A DNA stretch of 64,000 nt, taken from NCBI RefSeq assembly GCF_000444135.1, contig NZ_ATDK01000221.1, positions 1 to 64,000 on the forward strand. The letters run 5' to 3'. This document shows, in pieces, positions 9,293 to 18,781 of this stretch (position 1 is its first letter; every line of letters begins with the position of its first letter). The notes below the pieces were generated by a model. That model was not told the DNA's origin, did no database searches, and saw only the letters and a list, made by a program, of their open reading frames with translations. Made by a program: the position numbers and the translations under genes. This stretch comes from Pseudomonas avellanae BPIC 631 (GTDB taxonomy: Bacteria > Pseudomonadota > Gammaproteobacteria > Pseudomonadales > Pseudomonadaceae).

Positions 9293-9883
9293 TCAAGCCT
9301 GCATGTCGCCCTGCATTTCATCGAGCAATTCCTGAATCGCGTCGAGGCGTTCTTCAGGGTCGTCGATTTCCAGCAGTTCGACTTTGTCTTTCTCGGTAAA
9401 TGGCAGCAAATAGGCCAACTGGTTGGACAGCGAATACTGCCCCTCGGCGGACACGCCCATGTTCAAGGAGGCAACCATCGGGTGTTCGGCCAGGGCTTCA
9501 AGCAGCGCGACGAGGTCGGCGTCTTCTTCCTGTAACGGCCGCTCCTCAGGCTCTTGCAGCCATTCAACCTCGGCCACCAGCAGTTGATCGCGCTGGACCT
9601 CGGTTGCAGTAACCCGGAAGCGGCGTCCACCCACAACACGAATGCCCAGCAAACCGTTGTCCTGCTGCTGAAAATCCTCGACCAGCGCTTCACAGCCGAT
9701 TAGCGAGTAGCCGTCCGGCACTATGCCGACCTCACTGCCCTGGGTGATGCACACCACGCCAAACCCTTCGCCCTGCTTCATGCAGCGGCCAATCATGTCC
9801 AGATACCGGGCTTCGAACAGTTGCAGATCAAGCACACAACCCGGAAACAGCACAGCGTTCAATGGAAACAAAGGCAACGTCAT
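9293..9883 (-). CDS. Lon N-terminal-domain (substrate-binding) protein
   Basis: A 196-residue protein consisting of the Lon protease N-terminal substrate-binding domain only (M-T-L-P-L-F-P-L-N-A-V-L-F-P-G at the start, F-E-A-R-Y-L-D-M following), with no ATPase or protease part. The ATG at 9883 gives the typical start and has AAGGAGA upstream. The C-terminus is acidic. The exact role is not established. It lies 13 bp downstream of lrgB. Confidence 0.82.
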   Translation of the reverse strand: MTLPLFPLNAVLFPGCVLDLQLFEARYLDMIGRCMKQGEGFGVVCITQGSEVGIVPDGYSLIGCEALVEDFQQQDNGLLGIRVVGGRRFRVTATEVQRDQLLVAEVEWLQEPEERPLQEEDADLVALLEALAEHPMVASLNMGVSAEGQYSLSNQLAYLLPFTEKDKVELLEIDDPEERLDAIQELLDEMQGDMQA

Positions 9884-9896
9884 AGAAAAGTCTCCT

Positions 9897-10613
9897 TTAA
9901 ATGGCCAGCGACATTGCCAGCGGCAGAAACAGTGCCGTTGCAACGCCCATCAGACTCATTGCCAACGCAGCAAAAGCCCCCGATTCCTCACCTTCTTGCA
10001 ACGCCACGGACGTTCCCACCGCATGAGCGGTCAGGCCCAGGGCCATGCCCCGCGCCGCAGGATTGTCCACGCCGGCCAGCGACAGTAGGCCCGGGCCGAA
10101 AATGGCACCGAATACACCCGTAATCAATACAAAAACCGCCGCCAGCGCCGCCACTCCGCCAATCTGCTCGGCGACCAGCATGGCGATGGGTGATGTCACC
10201 GACTTCGGTGCCATGGTCATCAAAATCATGTGATCGGCCCCAAACAGCACCCCAAGGCCCACGCACAGCCCGGTGGCAAACACTCCGCCGATCACCAGCG
10301 TAGTCAAGACGGGCCAGAACAACTGCCGAATGCGCCGCATATTCAGATAAAGCGGCACCGCCAGCGCAACCGTCGCCGGCCCCAGCAGGGTGCTGAGAAT
10401 CTCGGTGCTTTTGCGGTACTCGGTGTAGTCCAGGTCGCAGACCAGTACCACGCCGATCACCACCACCATCGACACCAGTACCGGCTGGAGAAACAGCCAG
10501 CGGGTTTTTTCATACGCAGCCATCGCCATCTGATAGGCACCGAGCGTGACCGCGATGCCGAAAAGCGGGTGATGAATCACCGACATCCATGCGCCGTGCC
10601 AGTCCAGAGTCAT
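9897..10613 (-). CDS. LrgB/CidB family membrane protein
   Basis: A 238-residue inner-membrane protein with about six or seven hydrophobic segments. It shows the conserved family regions S-V-T-S-P-I-A (here K-S-V-T-S-P-I-A-M-L-V) and G-L-T-A-H-A-V-G-T in the C-terminal half. LrgB/CidB proteins act with LrgA/CidA as holin-like pairs or as small-metabolite transporters linked to cell-wall turnover. The start overlaps the stop of the upstream lrgA-like gene. Confidence 0.88.
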   Translation of the reverse strand: MTLDWHGAWMSVIHHPLFGIAVTLGAYQMAMAAYEKTRWLFLQPVLVSMVVVIGVVLVCDLDYTEYRKSTEILSTLLGPATVALAVPLYLNMRRIRQLFWPVLTTLVIGGVFATGLCVGLGVLFGADHMILMTMAPKSVTSPIAMLVAEQIGGVAALAAVFVLITGVFGAIFGPGLLSLAGVDNPAARGMALGLTAHAVGTSVALQEGEESGAFAALAMSLMGVATALFLPLAMSLAI

Positions 10614-10972
10614 GACAGCTCCTGGCGGCGAGTCTGACGCTTGACGAGCTTCTGCATCAGCCAGCCGACGAAGGTCAGGGAAATCATCAGCGACAGGGTC
10701 AGGGTGCCAAAGATCGCCCAGAAGTCCTGGGCAATGGCCGACGCGTACACCATCACGCCGACGGCGGGCGGCACCAGTAACAGTGGCAGGTAGCGCAACA
10801 GGCTGCTGGCGGCCACGCTGATTGGCTCGCTGACTTCACCGCGCAGCATAAGGTAAGCCATCAGCAGCACCAGGCCAATGATCGGCCCCGGCAATATCGA
10901 TAGAAACAGATGGTTGAGCGCCGTGCCCAGCAATTGGAACAGCACCAGCCATGTCAAACCCCGTAACAACAT
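10610..10972 (-). CDS. LrgA/CidA family holin-like protein
   Basis: A 120-residue protein with four predicted membrane helices, the family signature L-P-G-P-I-I-G-L near residue 29 and a Pro-rich V-P-P-A-V-G-V-M region. A basic C-terminal tail follows. It is the first gene of a lrgA-lrgB operon that probably also carries the Lon-N gene. It is divergent from a MaoC hydratase gene across a 197-bp gap. Confidence 0.87.
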   Translation of the reverse strand: MLLRGLTWLVLFQLLGTALNHLFLSILPGPIIGLVLLMAYLMLRGEVSEPISVAASSLLRYLPLLLVPPAVGVMVYASAIAQDFWAIFGTLTLSLMISLTFVGWLMQKLVKRQTRRQELS

Positions 10973-11169
10973 GAGGACTCCAGCAAATAAACGAATCCGG
11001 CGAATTCACCGCGCCATTATAAACACGCCGCGCCAGAGACTATGCGTGGGTATTCGCATCCATGCAGTCGCTTGACCAACCGGCAACCGTCTGCTGATCT
11101 TGAGGTTCGCCTGGCGGGGAGAACCGCTGCGGCCAATGCTGCAAAACCAAACCTGACAAGGAGCGCGAC

Positions 11170-11625
11170 ATGCCTTTTGTACCTGTCACAGAGCTCGAGG
11201 ACTACATTGGCAAGGAACCGGGATGTTCCGACTGGCTGTTAATTGACCAGGAACGTATCAACCTGTTCGCCGAAGCCACGGGGGATCATCAGTTCATTCA
11301 CATCGACCCGGTCAAAGCGGCGCAGACCCCGTTTGGCGAGACCATCGCCCACGGTTTTCTGTCGTTATCGCTGATCCCCAAGCTCATGGAAGGCATCATG
11401 GTGCTGCCCGAAGGCATGAAGATGGCGGTGAACTATGGCATGGACAGCGTGCGTTTTGTGCAGCCGGTGGTGGTTAACTCGCGCGTGCGCCTCAAGGTCG
11501 AGTTGACGGAAGTCACCGAGAAGAAACCGGGCCAGTGGTTGCTCAAGGCAACCGCTACGCTTGAGATCGAAGGCCAGGCAAAACCCGCTTTTGTGGCCGA
11601 ACCCCTGACCTTGTGTTTCGTGTAA
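11170..11625 (+). CDS. MaoC family (R)-specific enoyl-CoA hydratase-like protein
   Basis: A 151-residue single hot-dog hydratase. The active-site motif A-T-G-D-H-Q-F-I-H-I-D lies at about residues 36-46, followed by F-G-E-T-I-A-H-G-F-L, so the Asp/His pair is present. It would hydrate trans-2-enoyl-CoA to (R)-3-hydroxyacyl-CoA. It stands alone, ends in an 11-bp perfect stem-loop, and is preceded by AAGGAGC. Confidence 0.85.
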   Translation: MPFVPVTELEDYIGKEPGCSDWLLIDQERINLFAEATGDHQFIHIDPVKAAQTPFGETIAHGFLSLSLIPKLMEGIMVLPEGMKMAVNYGMDSVRFVQPVVVNSRVRLKVELTEVTEKKPGQWLLKATATLEIEGQAKPAFVAEPLTLCFV

Positions 11626-11637
11626 CACGTTTAAAAC

Positions 11638-11665
11638 ATGAAACAGTCGTAACAGACTGTTTCAT
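11638..11665. terminator. Perfect 11-bp stem-loop after the MaoC gene
   Basis: ATGAAACAGTC at 11638-11648 pairs with GACTGTTTCAT at 11655-11665 around a 6-base loop. There is no T-run on the plus strand after it, but the minus strand reads GTTTTAAA directly after the stem. It could terminate antisense transcription or stabilise the 3' end of the MaoC message. Confidence 0.55.
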
Positions 11666-11765
11666 CCCGCTTACTCGCTGCGGCATACTCCCCTGCAGTC
11701 GTGACCCATGACATCTGCTCAAGCAGAGCCGGGCTCGCCACTGAATCACTCTTCCGGGATCTCAC

Positions 11766-13493
11766 ATGCGCGCGCTTGCTCCATTGGCTTTGACACTCTT
11801 GATCGCAGGCTGCGGTGATGGCGAATCACTTTTGCCGCCAGACGGCCGCCTGCCCGATGGCGGACGCTACCGTGGCGACGTGGTCAACGGCCTGCTGCAA
11901 GGCGAGGGGCGGATCGACTACCCCAACGGCAGGTGGTACACCGGCCAGTTTGTAAACGGGCTTTGGCAAGGTCAGGGGGAATGGCACGCCAGCAATGGTG
12001 ACGTCTACAAAGGCGGCTTCGAGCAGGGCCTGTATCAAGGCCAGGGTCGACTGACCACGCGCAACGGCGCGAGTTATGTCGGCAACTTCAAACTCGGGCT
12101 GCGTGACGGCGAAGGGACGCAGAAAGACAAGGGCGTGCTTTACCGCGGCCAGTTCAAGGCAGGCCAGTACGACGGCCCCGGACGTCTGGAACTGGAAGAC
12201 GGCAGTCAGCACCAGGGCATGTTCGCCAAAGGCAAAGCCAACGGCGAAGGTTCGCGCAGTGACGCCAGCGGCAATCAATACAGCGGCAACTTCGTCGACG
12301 GCCAGTTGCAGGGCATCGGCAGTTTCACCAGCGCCGACGGCGATCAATATGTCGGCAACTTCCGCAACAGCCAGTTGGACGGCCAGGGCCGCTACGAAAA
12401 CAGCGACGGCGACGTCTGGAGCGGTGAATTCAAGGAAGGCGCACTGACCGGCAAAGGCGAGCTGATCGGTTCGGACGGCAGCCGCTATCAGGGCGACTTC
12501 GATAACTGGCGCTTCATGGGCCAGGGTCAACTGCAACTGGCTGACGGCAGTCGTTACGTCGGCCAGTTCGCCGATGACACCTATCAGGGCAACGGCGTAC
12601 TGACCTCCCCGGATGGCAAGGAACAGCGCGGCATCTGGGCCAATGGCCAACGGGTGCGTGACGCCAAGGGTAAATTGCTGCCCGACGTGCTTGAAGCCGG
12701 GTTGCTTGCGCAGGGCACTTTGCTGGACCAGGCGCTCGCCGCCGTGCCGGCATCGACACCGGCCACCGAACTGTACACGCTGGTGGTGGCAGGCGATGGC
12801 AAGCAAAGCGTGTTCATGCGCGAAGCGGACTACGTCAGCAATTTGCTGAAATCGCGTTTCGGCGCGGTCGGCCAGGTTGGTCTGGTCAATCATCGCGATC
12901 ACATGGATGACCGGCCGATGGCCACCCGCGAAACCATCACCCGCGCAGTGCAGCCCCTTGCACAGCGCACCGGCCCGGAAGACCTGGTCTTCATTTACCT
13001 GACCAGCCACGGCACACAGGACCATGAACTGGTACTCGACCAACCGCGCCTGTCGCTGGCTGATCTGCCCGCTGACGCGCTGGCCGCCGCCCTCGCCCCG
13101 CTGAAAAACCGCGACAAGGTCGTGGTCATTTCGGCCTGCTACTCCGGCGGCTTCATTCCGGACCTCAAGGACGAGCGCACCCTGATCATGACCGCCTCCC
13201 GCGCCGACCGGGTGTCCTTCGGTTGCTCGGAAGAAGCCGACTTCACTTATTTTGGCGATGCACTGTTTGCCAAGGCATTGGTCGAAACCGATGACCTGCA
13301 ACAAGCATTCAATGAAGCAAAAGCCTATGTCGCCCAACGTGAGACCGAAGATAATTTCGAAGCCTCCGAGCCGCAGATATGGACACCAAAAGGAGTTCTG
13401 GCGCGCTGGCAGCAATTGCGCAAAAGCCAGGCCGAACGCGCTTTGAATACGGCGTTGAACCGCACGGAAGCGAAGACCCCGACTAGCCGCTAG
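11766..13493 (+). CDS. MORN-repeat lipoprotein with C13-family cysteine peptidase domain
   Basis: A 575-residue predicted lipoprotein (lipobox L-I-A-G-C at residues 12-16). Residues ~35-300 hold about eleven MORN-like repeats of ~23 residues with the pattern Y-x-G-x-F-x-x-G-x-x-x-G-x-G. The C-terminal ~240 residues form a C13 (legumain/caspase-fold) domain: the His is in Y-L-T-S-H-G-T and the Cys in V-I-S-A-C-Y-S-G-G. Both catalytic residues are present. It would be a membrane-anchored periplasmic protease. The substrate is unknown. It is single-gene, with a 27-bp gap before the next gene. Confidence 0.87.
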   Translation: MRALAPLALTLLIAGCGDGESLLPPDGRLPDGGRYRGDVVNGLLQGEGRIDYPNGRWYTGQFVNGLWQGQGEWHASNGDVYKGGFEQGLYQGQGRLTTRNGASYVGNFKLGLRDGEGTQKDKGVLYRGQFKAGQYDGPGRLELEDGSQHQGMFAKGKANGEGSRSDASGNQYSGNFVDGQLQGIGSFTSADGDQYVGNFRNSQLDGQGRYENSDGDVWSGEFKEGALTGKGELIGSDGSRYQGDFDNWRFMGQGQLQLADGSRYVGQFADDTYQGNGVLTSPDGKEQRGIWANGQRVRDAKGKLLPDVLEAGLLAQGTLLDQALAAVPASTPATELYTLVVAGDGKQSVFMREADYVSNLLKSRFGAVGQVGLVNHRDHMDDRPMATRETITRAVQPLAQRTGPEDLVFIYLTSHGTQDHELVLDQPRLSLADLPADALAAALAPLKNRDKVVVISACYSGGFIPDLKDERTLIMTASRADRVSFGCSEEADFTYFGDALFAKALVETDDLQQAFNEAKAYVAQRETEDNFEASEPQIWTPKGVLARWQQLRKSQAERALNTALNRTEAKTPTSR

Positions 13494-13520
13494 GCTTATC
13501 AGTATCAAGGGAGAACGGTA

Positions 13521-14162
13521 ATGTATTTGACGCCGCAACATATTCTGCTCGCCGGGGCCACCGGCCTTACCGGTGAGCATTTGCTTGATCGCCTGCTTAA
13601 CGAACCGACCGTAAGCCGAGTGCTGGCACCGACGCGCAGGCCTCTGGCGGAACACCCTCACCTGGAAAACCCGGTCGGCGACCTCACCACATTGCTGCCC
13701 TTGCTGGGTGGCCGTGTGGACATTGCCTTCTGCTGCCTGGGCACCACTATCAAGCAGGCAGGCTCGCAGGACGCTTTCAAGGCGGTCGATCTGGACCTGG
13801 TGCTGGCGTTCGCCACCCGTGCCCGTGAGCTGGGTGCGCGTCATTTGCTGGTGATCAGCGCGATTGGCGCTGACCCGAAATCGACTACGTTCTACAACCG
13901 CACCAAAGGCGAGATGGAACAGGCACTGCGCGCGCAAGACTGGCCGCAACTGACCATCGCCCGCCCGTCACTGCTGGTGGGCAGCCGTACTGAAACCCGC
14001 TGGGTCGAACAACTGGCCACGCCTATCGCCAAGCTGCTCCCCGGCAAATACGGCGCAATCGAAGCCTGCCAACTCGCCCGTGCCATGTGGCGCCTGGCGC
14101 TGGAAGAGCAGAATGGTGTGCGGATTGTCGAGTCGGATGAGCTGCGTAAGCTGGGGAAGTAG
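13521..14162 (+). CDS. NAD(P)H-binding oxidoreductase (atypical SDR, HTATIP2-like)
   Basis: A 213-residue atypical short-chain dehydrogenase-like protein. The N-terminal dinucleotide loop reads G-A-T-G-L-T-G near residues 12-18, with C-C-L-G-T-T, V-I-S-A-I-G-A and Y-N-R-T-K-G-E-M-E further on, the last holding the YxxxK-like pair. The layout fits the HTATIP2/YbjT-like group. The substrate is unknown. An AAGGGAGAA site precedes the ATG. Confidence 0.8.
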   Translation: MYLTPQHILLAGATGLTGEHLLDRLLNEPTVSRVLAPTRRPLAEHPHLENPVGDLTTLLPLLGGRVDIAFCCLGTTIKQAGSQDAFKAVDLDLVLAFATRARELGARHLLVISAIGADPKSTTFYNRTKGEMEQALRAQDWPQLTIARPSLLVGSRTETRWVEQLATPIAKLLPGKYGAIEACQLARAMWRLALEEQNGVRIVESDELRKLGK

Positions 14163-14216
14163 GCGATGGTCGCTGGGGCTCAGACTATGATAGTCCCCAC
14201 GCTCCGCGCTCGTCGC

Positions 14217-14415
14217 TATACACAAGTCCTGAAGAGTCCGGTGGACGGGGATTTCAAGCTTCTGCCCGCAGGGCGTGGGAGCGAACCGGGCGACGCTTCG
14301 CTTGTTCGCGAAAGGGCCGGTGCAAACGCCGAAAATATATCGTCTGAAATGCCGCTTTCGCGAACAAGTTCGCTCCCACGGCCTCCGGCCAGAATCAAAA
14401 GCGGACTTGTGTATA
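14217..14415. repeat. REPIN-type element with 11-bp terminal inverted repeats
   Basis: TATACACAAGT at 14217-14227 is the exact reverse complement of ACTTGTGTATA at 14405-14415. Between them two REP palindromes face each other (14273-14312 and 14355-14382, core GTGGGAGCGAA). The sequences between each terminal repeat and its REP are also related (TCTGGCC-like box next to GTGGGAGCG). The whole fits a non-autonomous, MITE-like REPIN of about 199 bp. It occupies the gap between two convergent genes. Confidence 0.8.
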
Positions 14416-14461
14416 ACGATCACCATCGACTGGTAGCGCTGGTAGTCGCTCTGGTGTCTCT

Positions 14462-14746
14462 CTAAAGCCCGCCTGTCGCCCGAACGCCCACCCCAGCCGC
14501 CGTCAGCAACGACAGCGGCAGCAACAAGGTGTCGAGCAGCGCGCTGCCTGGCAGGTCAAGGCCCGGATAGCTCGGTGCCTCTGCGCCGAACCGGTCTGCG
14601 GCGCAGCAACCGCCCTGCAATGCATACAGGTTCAGCCGTGTGCCGGCATACACCACCGGCGCGCCGGGCTTGGCGGCATCAAGCGTGCGTGCGGTGGCGC
14701 AACCGGTCAGTGCGAGCGCAAGTGATATCGATATCAGCTTATTCAT
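14462..14746 (-). CDS. YceK/YidQ family lipoprotein
   Basis: A 94-residue lipoprotein with signal peptide and lipobox L-T-G-C at about residues 12-15. The family features Y-A-G-T-R-L-N, P-G-L-D-L-P-G-S-A-L-L-D-T-L-L-L-P follow. The ATG at 14746 is chosen because it gives a short basic start before the hydrophobic core. It overlaps the end of ubiX by 8 bp, so it is probably translated from the same message. Function is unknown. Confidence 0.8.
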   Translation of the reverse strand: MNKLISISLALALTGCATARTLDAAKPGAPVVYAGTRLNLYALQGGCCAADRFGAEAPSYPGLDLPGSALLDTLLLPLSLLTAAGVGVRATGGL

Positions 14747-15368
14747 CGCCGCCCACATGATGCTCACCCCAACGCGGCAGCATGTCCTGAGGGATGTTCA
14801 GCAGGTTGAGAATCCGCGCGACGATAAAGTCCACGAGGTCGTCGATGGTCTGCGGCTGGTGATAAAAGCCAGGAGAGGCTGGCAGAATCACCGCGCCCAT
14901 GTTCGACAGCTTGAGCATGTGTTCCAGATGAATGCTGGAATACGGTGCCTCGCGGGGCACCAGGATCAACTGCCGACGCTCTTTCAAGGTGACGTCGGCG
15001 GCGCGCTCGATCAGATTGTTACAGGCACCGGTCGCAATCGCCGACAACGAACCGGTGGAACACGGCACCACCACCATCGCACCGGGCGCACCGGAGCCCG
15101 AAGCCACCGGCGACATCCAGTCGTCGCGGCCATACACCCGAATCTGCCCGGCCGACGCGCCGGTGTATTCCGTCAGGAAGGCCTGCATCATCATCGCCTT
15201 GGGCGGCAGGCGCACGTCGGTCTCGGTGGCCATCACCAGTTGCGCAGCCTTGGAGATGAGGAAGTGCACTTCCCGGTCTTCACGCACCAGACAATCCAGC
15301 AACCGCAGGCCATATTGCGCACCTGACGCACCGGTCATCGCAACGGTAACGCGCTCCGGGCCGCTCAT
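14739..15368 (-). CDS. ubiX: Flavin prenyltransferase UbiX
   Basis: A 209-residue flavoprotein that makes prenylated FMN, the cofactor of the decarboxylase UbiD in ubiquinone synthesis. Visible family motifs are G-A-S-G-A-Q-Y-G-L-R-L near residue 13, the P-C-S-T-G-S-L-S-A-I-A-T-G segment in the middle, and L-V-P-R-E-A-P-Y-S-S-I-H-L. The start overlaps the stop of mpl by 4 bp. Confidence 0.93.
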   Translation of the reverse strand: MSGPERVTVAMTGASGAQYGLRLLDCLVREDREVHFLISKAAQLVMATETDVRLPPKAMMMQAFLTEYTGASAGQIRVYGRDDWMSPVASGSGAPGAMVVVPCSTGSLSAIATGACNNLIERAADVTLKERRQLILVPREAPYSSIHLEHMLKLSNMGAVILPASPGFYHQPQTIDDLVDFIVARILNLLNIPQDMLPRWGEHHVGGDE

Positions 15369-16714
15369 TGCAACGCCTCCGCCAGCTTGCCATGCAGGCC
15401 GCCAAAACCGCCGTTACTCATGATGACAATGTGCGTACCGGGCTGCACCTGGCTTTTGACCTGGGCGATGATTGCCTCCAGAGAATCACAGACCAACGCT
15501 GGCACGGTGCCTCCCGCGACTGTTGCCGCCAGGTCCCAGCCCAGATTGGGGGGCGCATACCAGACCACCTGATCGGCTTGCTGTACGCTTTCCGGCAGAC
15601 CGTCGCGGTGCGCGCCCAGCTTCATGGAGTTGGAACGCGGTTCGATCACGGCAATGATCGGCGCATCGCCGACCTTTTTGCGCAGGCCATCCAGCGTGGT
15701 GGCAATCGCGGTCGGGTGATGAGCGAAGTCGTCATAAATAGTGATGCCGCGCACCTCGGCGACCTTTTCCATACGGCGCTTGACGCTTTTGAACGCGCTT
15801 AGTGCCTGCACGCCCAGCAGCGGAACAACACCGACGTGACGGGCTGCAGCGAGGGTCGCCAGCGCATTGGCGACGTTGTGCAGGCCAGTCATGTCCCACT
15901 CGACCGCGCCCTGCAGCTCGCCTTCGAACAGCACTTCAAAGCGCGATCCGTCTTCACTCAACAACCGCGCCTGCCACTGACCGCCCTCGCCCGTGGTTTG
16001 CACCGGCGTCCAGCAGCCCATTTTGATGACGCGTGACAGCGCAGGCTCGGTGGTCGGATGGATCACCAGGCCCTCGCTCGGAATGGTGCGCACCAGATGG
16101 TGAAACTGACGTTCGATGGCGGGCAGATCGGGGAAAATGTCGGCGTGATCAAACTCAAGGTTATTGAGGATCGCAGTACGTGGGCGGTAATGAACGAACT
16201 TGGAGCGCTTGTCGAAGAAGGCACTGTCATATTCGTCGGCTTCCACCACGAAGAACGGGGTTTCACCCAGACGCGCCGACACCGCGAAATTCTGCGGGAT
16301 ACCGCCAATCAGAAAGCCAGGGCTCATGCCTGCGTGCTCCAACACCCAGGCCAGCATGCTGCTGGTGGTGGTCTTGCCGTGCGTGCCGGCTACCGCCAGT
16401 ACCCAGCGACCTTGCAACACGTGGTCTGCCAGCCATTGCGGGCCAGACACATACGGCAAACCTTTATTCAGGACATATTCAACCGCCGGGTTGCCACGCG
16501 ACAGTGCGTTGCCGACCACCACCAGATCCGGCGCCGGAACCAGTTGCACAGGGTCGTAGCCCTGAGTCAGCTCGATACCCTGAGCCTGAAGCTGGGTACT
16601 CATCGGCGGGTAGACGTTGGCGTCGGAGCCGGTGACCCGATGCCCCAACTCTTTGGCGAGCACCGCCAGCGAACCCATGAACGTGCCGCAGATACCAAGG
16701 ATATGAATGTGCAT
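15365..16714 (-). CDS. mpl: UDP-N-acetylmuramate:L-Ala-gamma-D-Glu-meso-DAP ligase Mpl
   Basis: A 449-residue Mur-ligase homologue that recycles the murein tripeptide by attaching it to UDP-MurNAc. The opening M-H-I-H-I-L-G-I-C-G-T-F-M-G-S is typical. The ATP loop G-T-H-G-K-T-T-T lies at 110-117 and D-D-F-A-H-H-P-T-A near residue 335. The ATG at 16714 has GAGAGG upstream and replaces an earlier in-frame ATG that lacks one. It heads a mpl-ubiX-yceK operon. Confidence 0.93.
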   Translation of the reverse strand: MHIHILGICGTFMGSLAVLAKELGHRVTGSDANVYPPMSTQLQAQGIELTQGYDPVQLVPAPDLVVVGNALSRGNPAVEYVLNKGLPYVSGPQWLADHVLQGRWVLAVAGTHGKTTTSSMLAWVLEHAGMSPGFLIGGIPQNFAVSARLGETPFFVVEADEYDSAFFDKRSKFVHYRPRTAILNNLEFDHADIFPDLPAIERQFHHLVRTIPSEGLVIHPTTEPALSRVIKMGCWTPVQTTGEGGQWQARLLSEDGSRFEVLFEGELQGAVEWDMTGLHNVANALATLAAARHVGVVPLLGVQALSAFKSVKRRMEKVAEVRGITIYDDFAHHPTAIATTLDGLRKKVGDAPIIAVIEPRSNSMKLGAHRDGLPESVQQADQVVWYAPPNLGWDLAATVAGGTVPALVCDSLEAIIAQVKSQVQPGTHIVIMSNGGFGGLHGKLAEALQ

Positions 16715-16938
16715 GACCAACCTCTCAGAACATCCACGCAGGTTAACGTAGGGGCGGTCAAATGGCACCCTGAGTTTGTCCGTCGCAGCGCCCGCGCAGG
16801 TATTTCAATAGCGTGCGGATAAGCCTAAAGTCCTGATCACGGCCGGCTGCAAATAGCCTACTCTTGAATGCCTCCTGCCCACTACCCGACTGCAGAATCG
16901 ACACAGACTCCCTCACAACAAGAACCAGGAGACATACC

Positions 16939-18459
16939 ATGCGTTACGCTCATCCCGGTACCGAAGGCGCTATCGTCAACTTCAAGGAACGCTACGGTAA
17001 CTACATTGGCGGCGAGTTCGTCGCGCCCGTCAAAGGTCAGTATTTCACCAACACCTCGCCCGTCAACGGCAAGCCCATCGCCGAATTCCCGCGCTCCACC
17101 GCCGAAGACATCGACAAGGCACTCGACGCTGCCCACGCAGCCGCCGCAGCCTGGGGCTCGACTTCGGTGCAGGCGCGCTCGTTGGTGCTGCTGAAAATCG
17201 CCGATCGTATCGAAGCCAATCTGGAAGTCCTGGCCATCACCGAGACCTGGGACAACGGCAAGGCGATTCGCGAAACCCTCAACGCCGACATTCCGCTGGC
17301 CGCTGACCACTTCCGCTACTTCGCTGGCGTGCTGCGCGCCCAGGAAGGCAGCGCCGCCGAGATCGACGGCAACACCGTGGCGTATCACATTCACGAGCCG
17401 CTGGGCGTGGTCGGGCAGATCATCCCGTGGAACTTCCCGATCCTGATGGCCGCCTGGAAACTCGCTCCAGCACTGGCTGCCGGTAACTGCATCGTGCTCA
17501 AACCTGCAGAGCAGACGCCACTGGGCATCAGCGTGCTGATCGAACTGATCGGCGATCTGTTGCCTGCCGGCGTTCTGAACATCGTCCAGGGTTATGGCCG
17601 CGAAGCCGGCGAAGCGCTGGCCAGCAGCAAGCGTATTGCCAAGATTGCCTTCACCGGCTCGACACCGGTTGGCTCACACATCATGAAGCTGGCGGCAGAC
17701 AACATCATTCCGTCCACCGTTGAGCTGGGCGGCAAGTCGCCGAACATCTTCTTTGAAGACATCATGAGCGCCGAACCGGAGTTCATCGACAAAGCTGCCG
17801 AAGGCCTGGTGCTGGCGTTTTTCAATCAGGGCGAAGTCTGCACCTGCCCGTCGCGCGCGCTGGTGCAGGAGTCGATCTATCCACAGTTCATGGAAGCAGT
17901 GCTGCGCAAGGTCGAGAAGATCAAGCGTGGCGACCCTCTGGACACTGACACCATGGTCGGCGCTCAGGCCTCCGAGCAACAATTCGACAAGATTCTCTCG
18001 TACCTGGAAATCGCCAGGGGCGAAGGCGCCGAGCTGCTGACCGGCGGCAAGGTCGAGAAGCTGGAAGGCAATCTGTCGACGGGCTATTACATCCAGCCGA
18101 CGCTGCTCAAAGGCAACAACAAGATGCGCGTCTTCCAGGAGGAAATCTTCGGTCCGGTGGTCAGCGTCACGACCTTCAAGGATGAAGCGGAAGCGGTGGC
18201 GATTGCCAACGACACCGAGTTCGGCCTGGGCGCAGGCCTGTGGACCCGCGACATCAACCGCGCCTACCGCGTGGGCCGGGCAATCAAGGCCGGGCGCGTC
18301 TGGACCAACTGCTACCACCTGTACCCGGCACACGCCGCATTCGGTGGCTACAAAAAATCCGGCGTCGGCCGCGAAACCCACAAAATCGCGCTTGAGCACT
18401 ATCAGCAGACCAAAAACCTGCTGGTGAGCTACGACACTAATCCGTTGGGGTTTTTCTAG
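16939..18459 (+). CDS. exaC: NAD-dependent aldehyde dehydrogenase, ExaC/AldB type
   Basis: A 506-residue aldehyde dehydrogenase. Cys301 in G-E-V-C-T-C-P-S-R is the nucleophile, the Glu lies in V-E-L-G-G-K-S-P-N, and I-P-W-N-F-P and G-S-T-P-V-G are in place. It is expected to oxidise acetaldehyde, the product of ethanolamine ammonia-lyase encoded just downstream, to acetate. The ATG at 16939 follows CCAGGAGAC. Alternative in-frame ATG at 16864 would add an unrelated 25-residue tail. Confidence 0.88.
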   Translation: MRYAHPGTEGAIVNFKERYGNYIGGEFVAPVKGQYFTNTSPVNGKPIAEFPRSTAEDIDKALDAAHAAAAAWGSTSVQARSLVLLKIADRIEANLEVLAITETWDNGKAIRETLNADIPLAADHFRYFAGVLRAQEGSAAEIDGNTVAYHIHEPLGVVGQIIPWNFPILMAAWKLAPALAAGNCIVLKPAEQTPLGISVLIELIGDLLPAGVLNIVQGYGREAGEALASSKRIAKIAFTGSTPVGSHIMKLAADNIIPSTVELGGKSPNIFFEDIMSAEPEFIDKAAEGLVLAFFNQGEVCTCPSRALVQESIYPQFMEAVLRKVEKIKRGDPLDTDTMVGAQASEQQFDKILSYLEIARGEGAELLTGGKVEKLEGNLSTGYYIQPTLLKGNNKMRVFQEEIFGPVVSVTTFKDEAEAVAIANDTEFGLGAGLWTRDINRAYRVGRAIKAGRVWTNCYHLYPAHAAFGGYKKSGVGRETHKIALEHYQQTKNLLVSYDTNPLGFF

Positions 18460-18498
18460 GTTTTTAGGTCCCCTGCTCAAGTTGGAACATGCCCCCCT

Positions 18499-18638
18499 GT
18501 GGGAGCGGACCGGGCGACGCTTCGCTTGTCCGCGAAGACGGTAGTTCAGACGATACCTTCTCGGAGAATGTACTGGCCCTTTCGCGAACAAGTTCGCTCC
18601 CACGGCCTTTGGCCAGAATCAAAAGCAGACTTGTGTAC
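18499..18638. repeat. REPIN copy with one terminal repeat, between exaC and eutB
   Basis: Two facing REP palindromes (18499-18537 and 18581-18603) are followed by ggccagaatcaaaagc and ACTTGTGTAC at 18629-18638. This matches the right flank and terminal repeat of the element at 14217-14415, so the two are copies of one family. The left terminal repeat is not recognisable. Confidence 0.78.
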
Positions 18639-18781
18639 AGCACTGAGCCCTCTTGAGCGGTAACAAGAAACACACCACGCACCAACCCTGTGCATCACGT
18701 CCCGGCTTAACGCTCTGGCGTGATGCATCCCGCCCCCGAACCCATCCGCTTACGCCTGCAAACTCGCACTCCCGGCCGGGA

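Noticed and set aside
11826-13949. A 707-residue open frame on the minus strand opposite the MORN/C13 gene
   Set aside because: It is antisense to a gene with clear repeats and catalytic residues, is rich in Ala/Gln/Val/Ala-type shadow composition, and has no domain of its own. The repeat structure of the real gene keeps the opposite frame open.
16741-16790. Sigma-54 promoter before exaC
   Set aside because: TGGCAC at about 16763 has no GC at the right distance, and the alternative GG-N10-GC pair at 16753-16766 has a poor -12 box. Evidence is too weak compared with the site before eutB.
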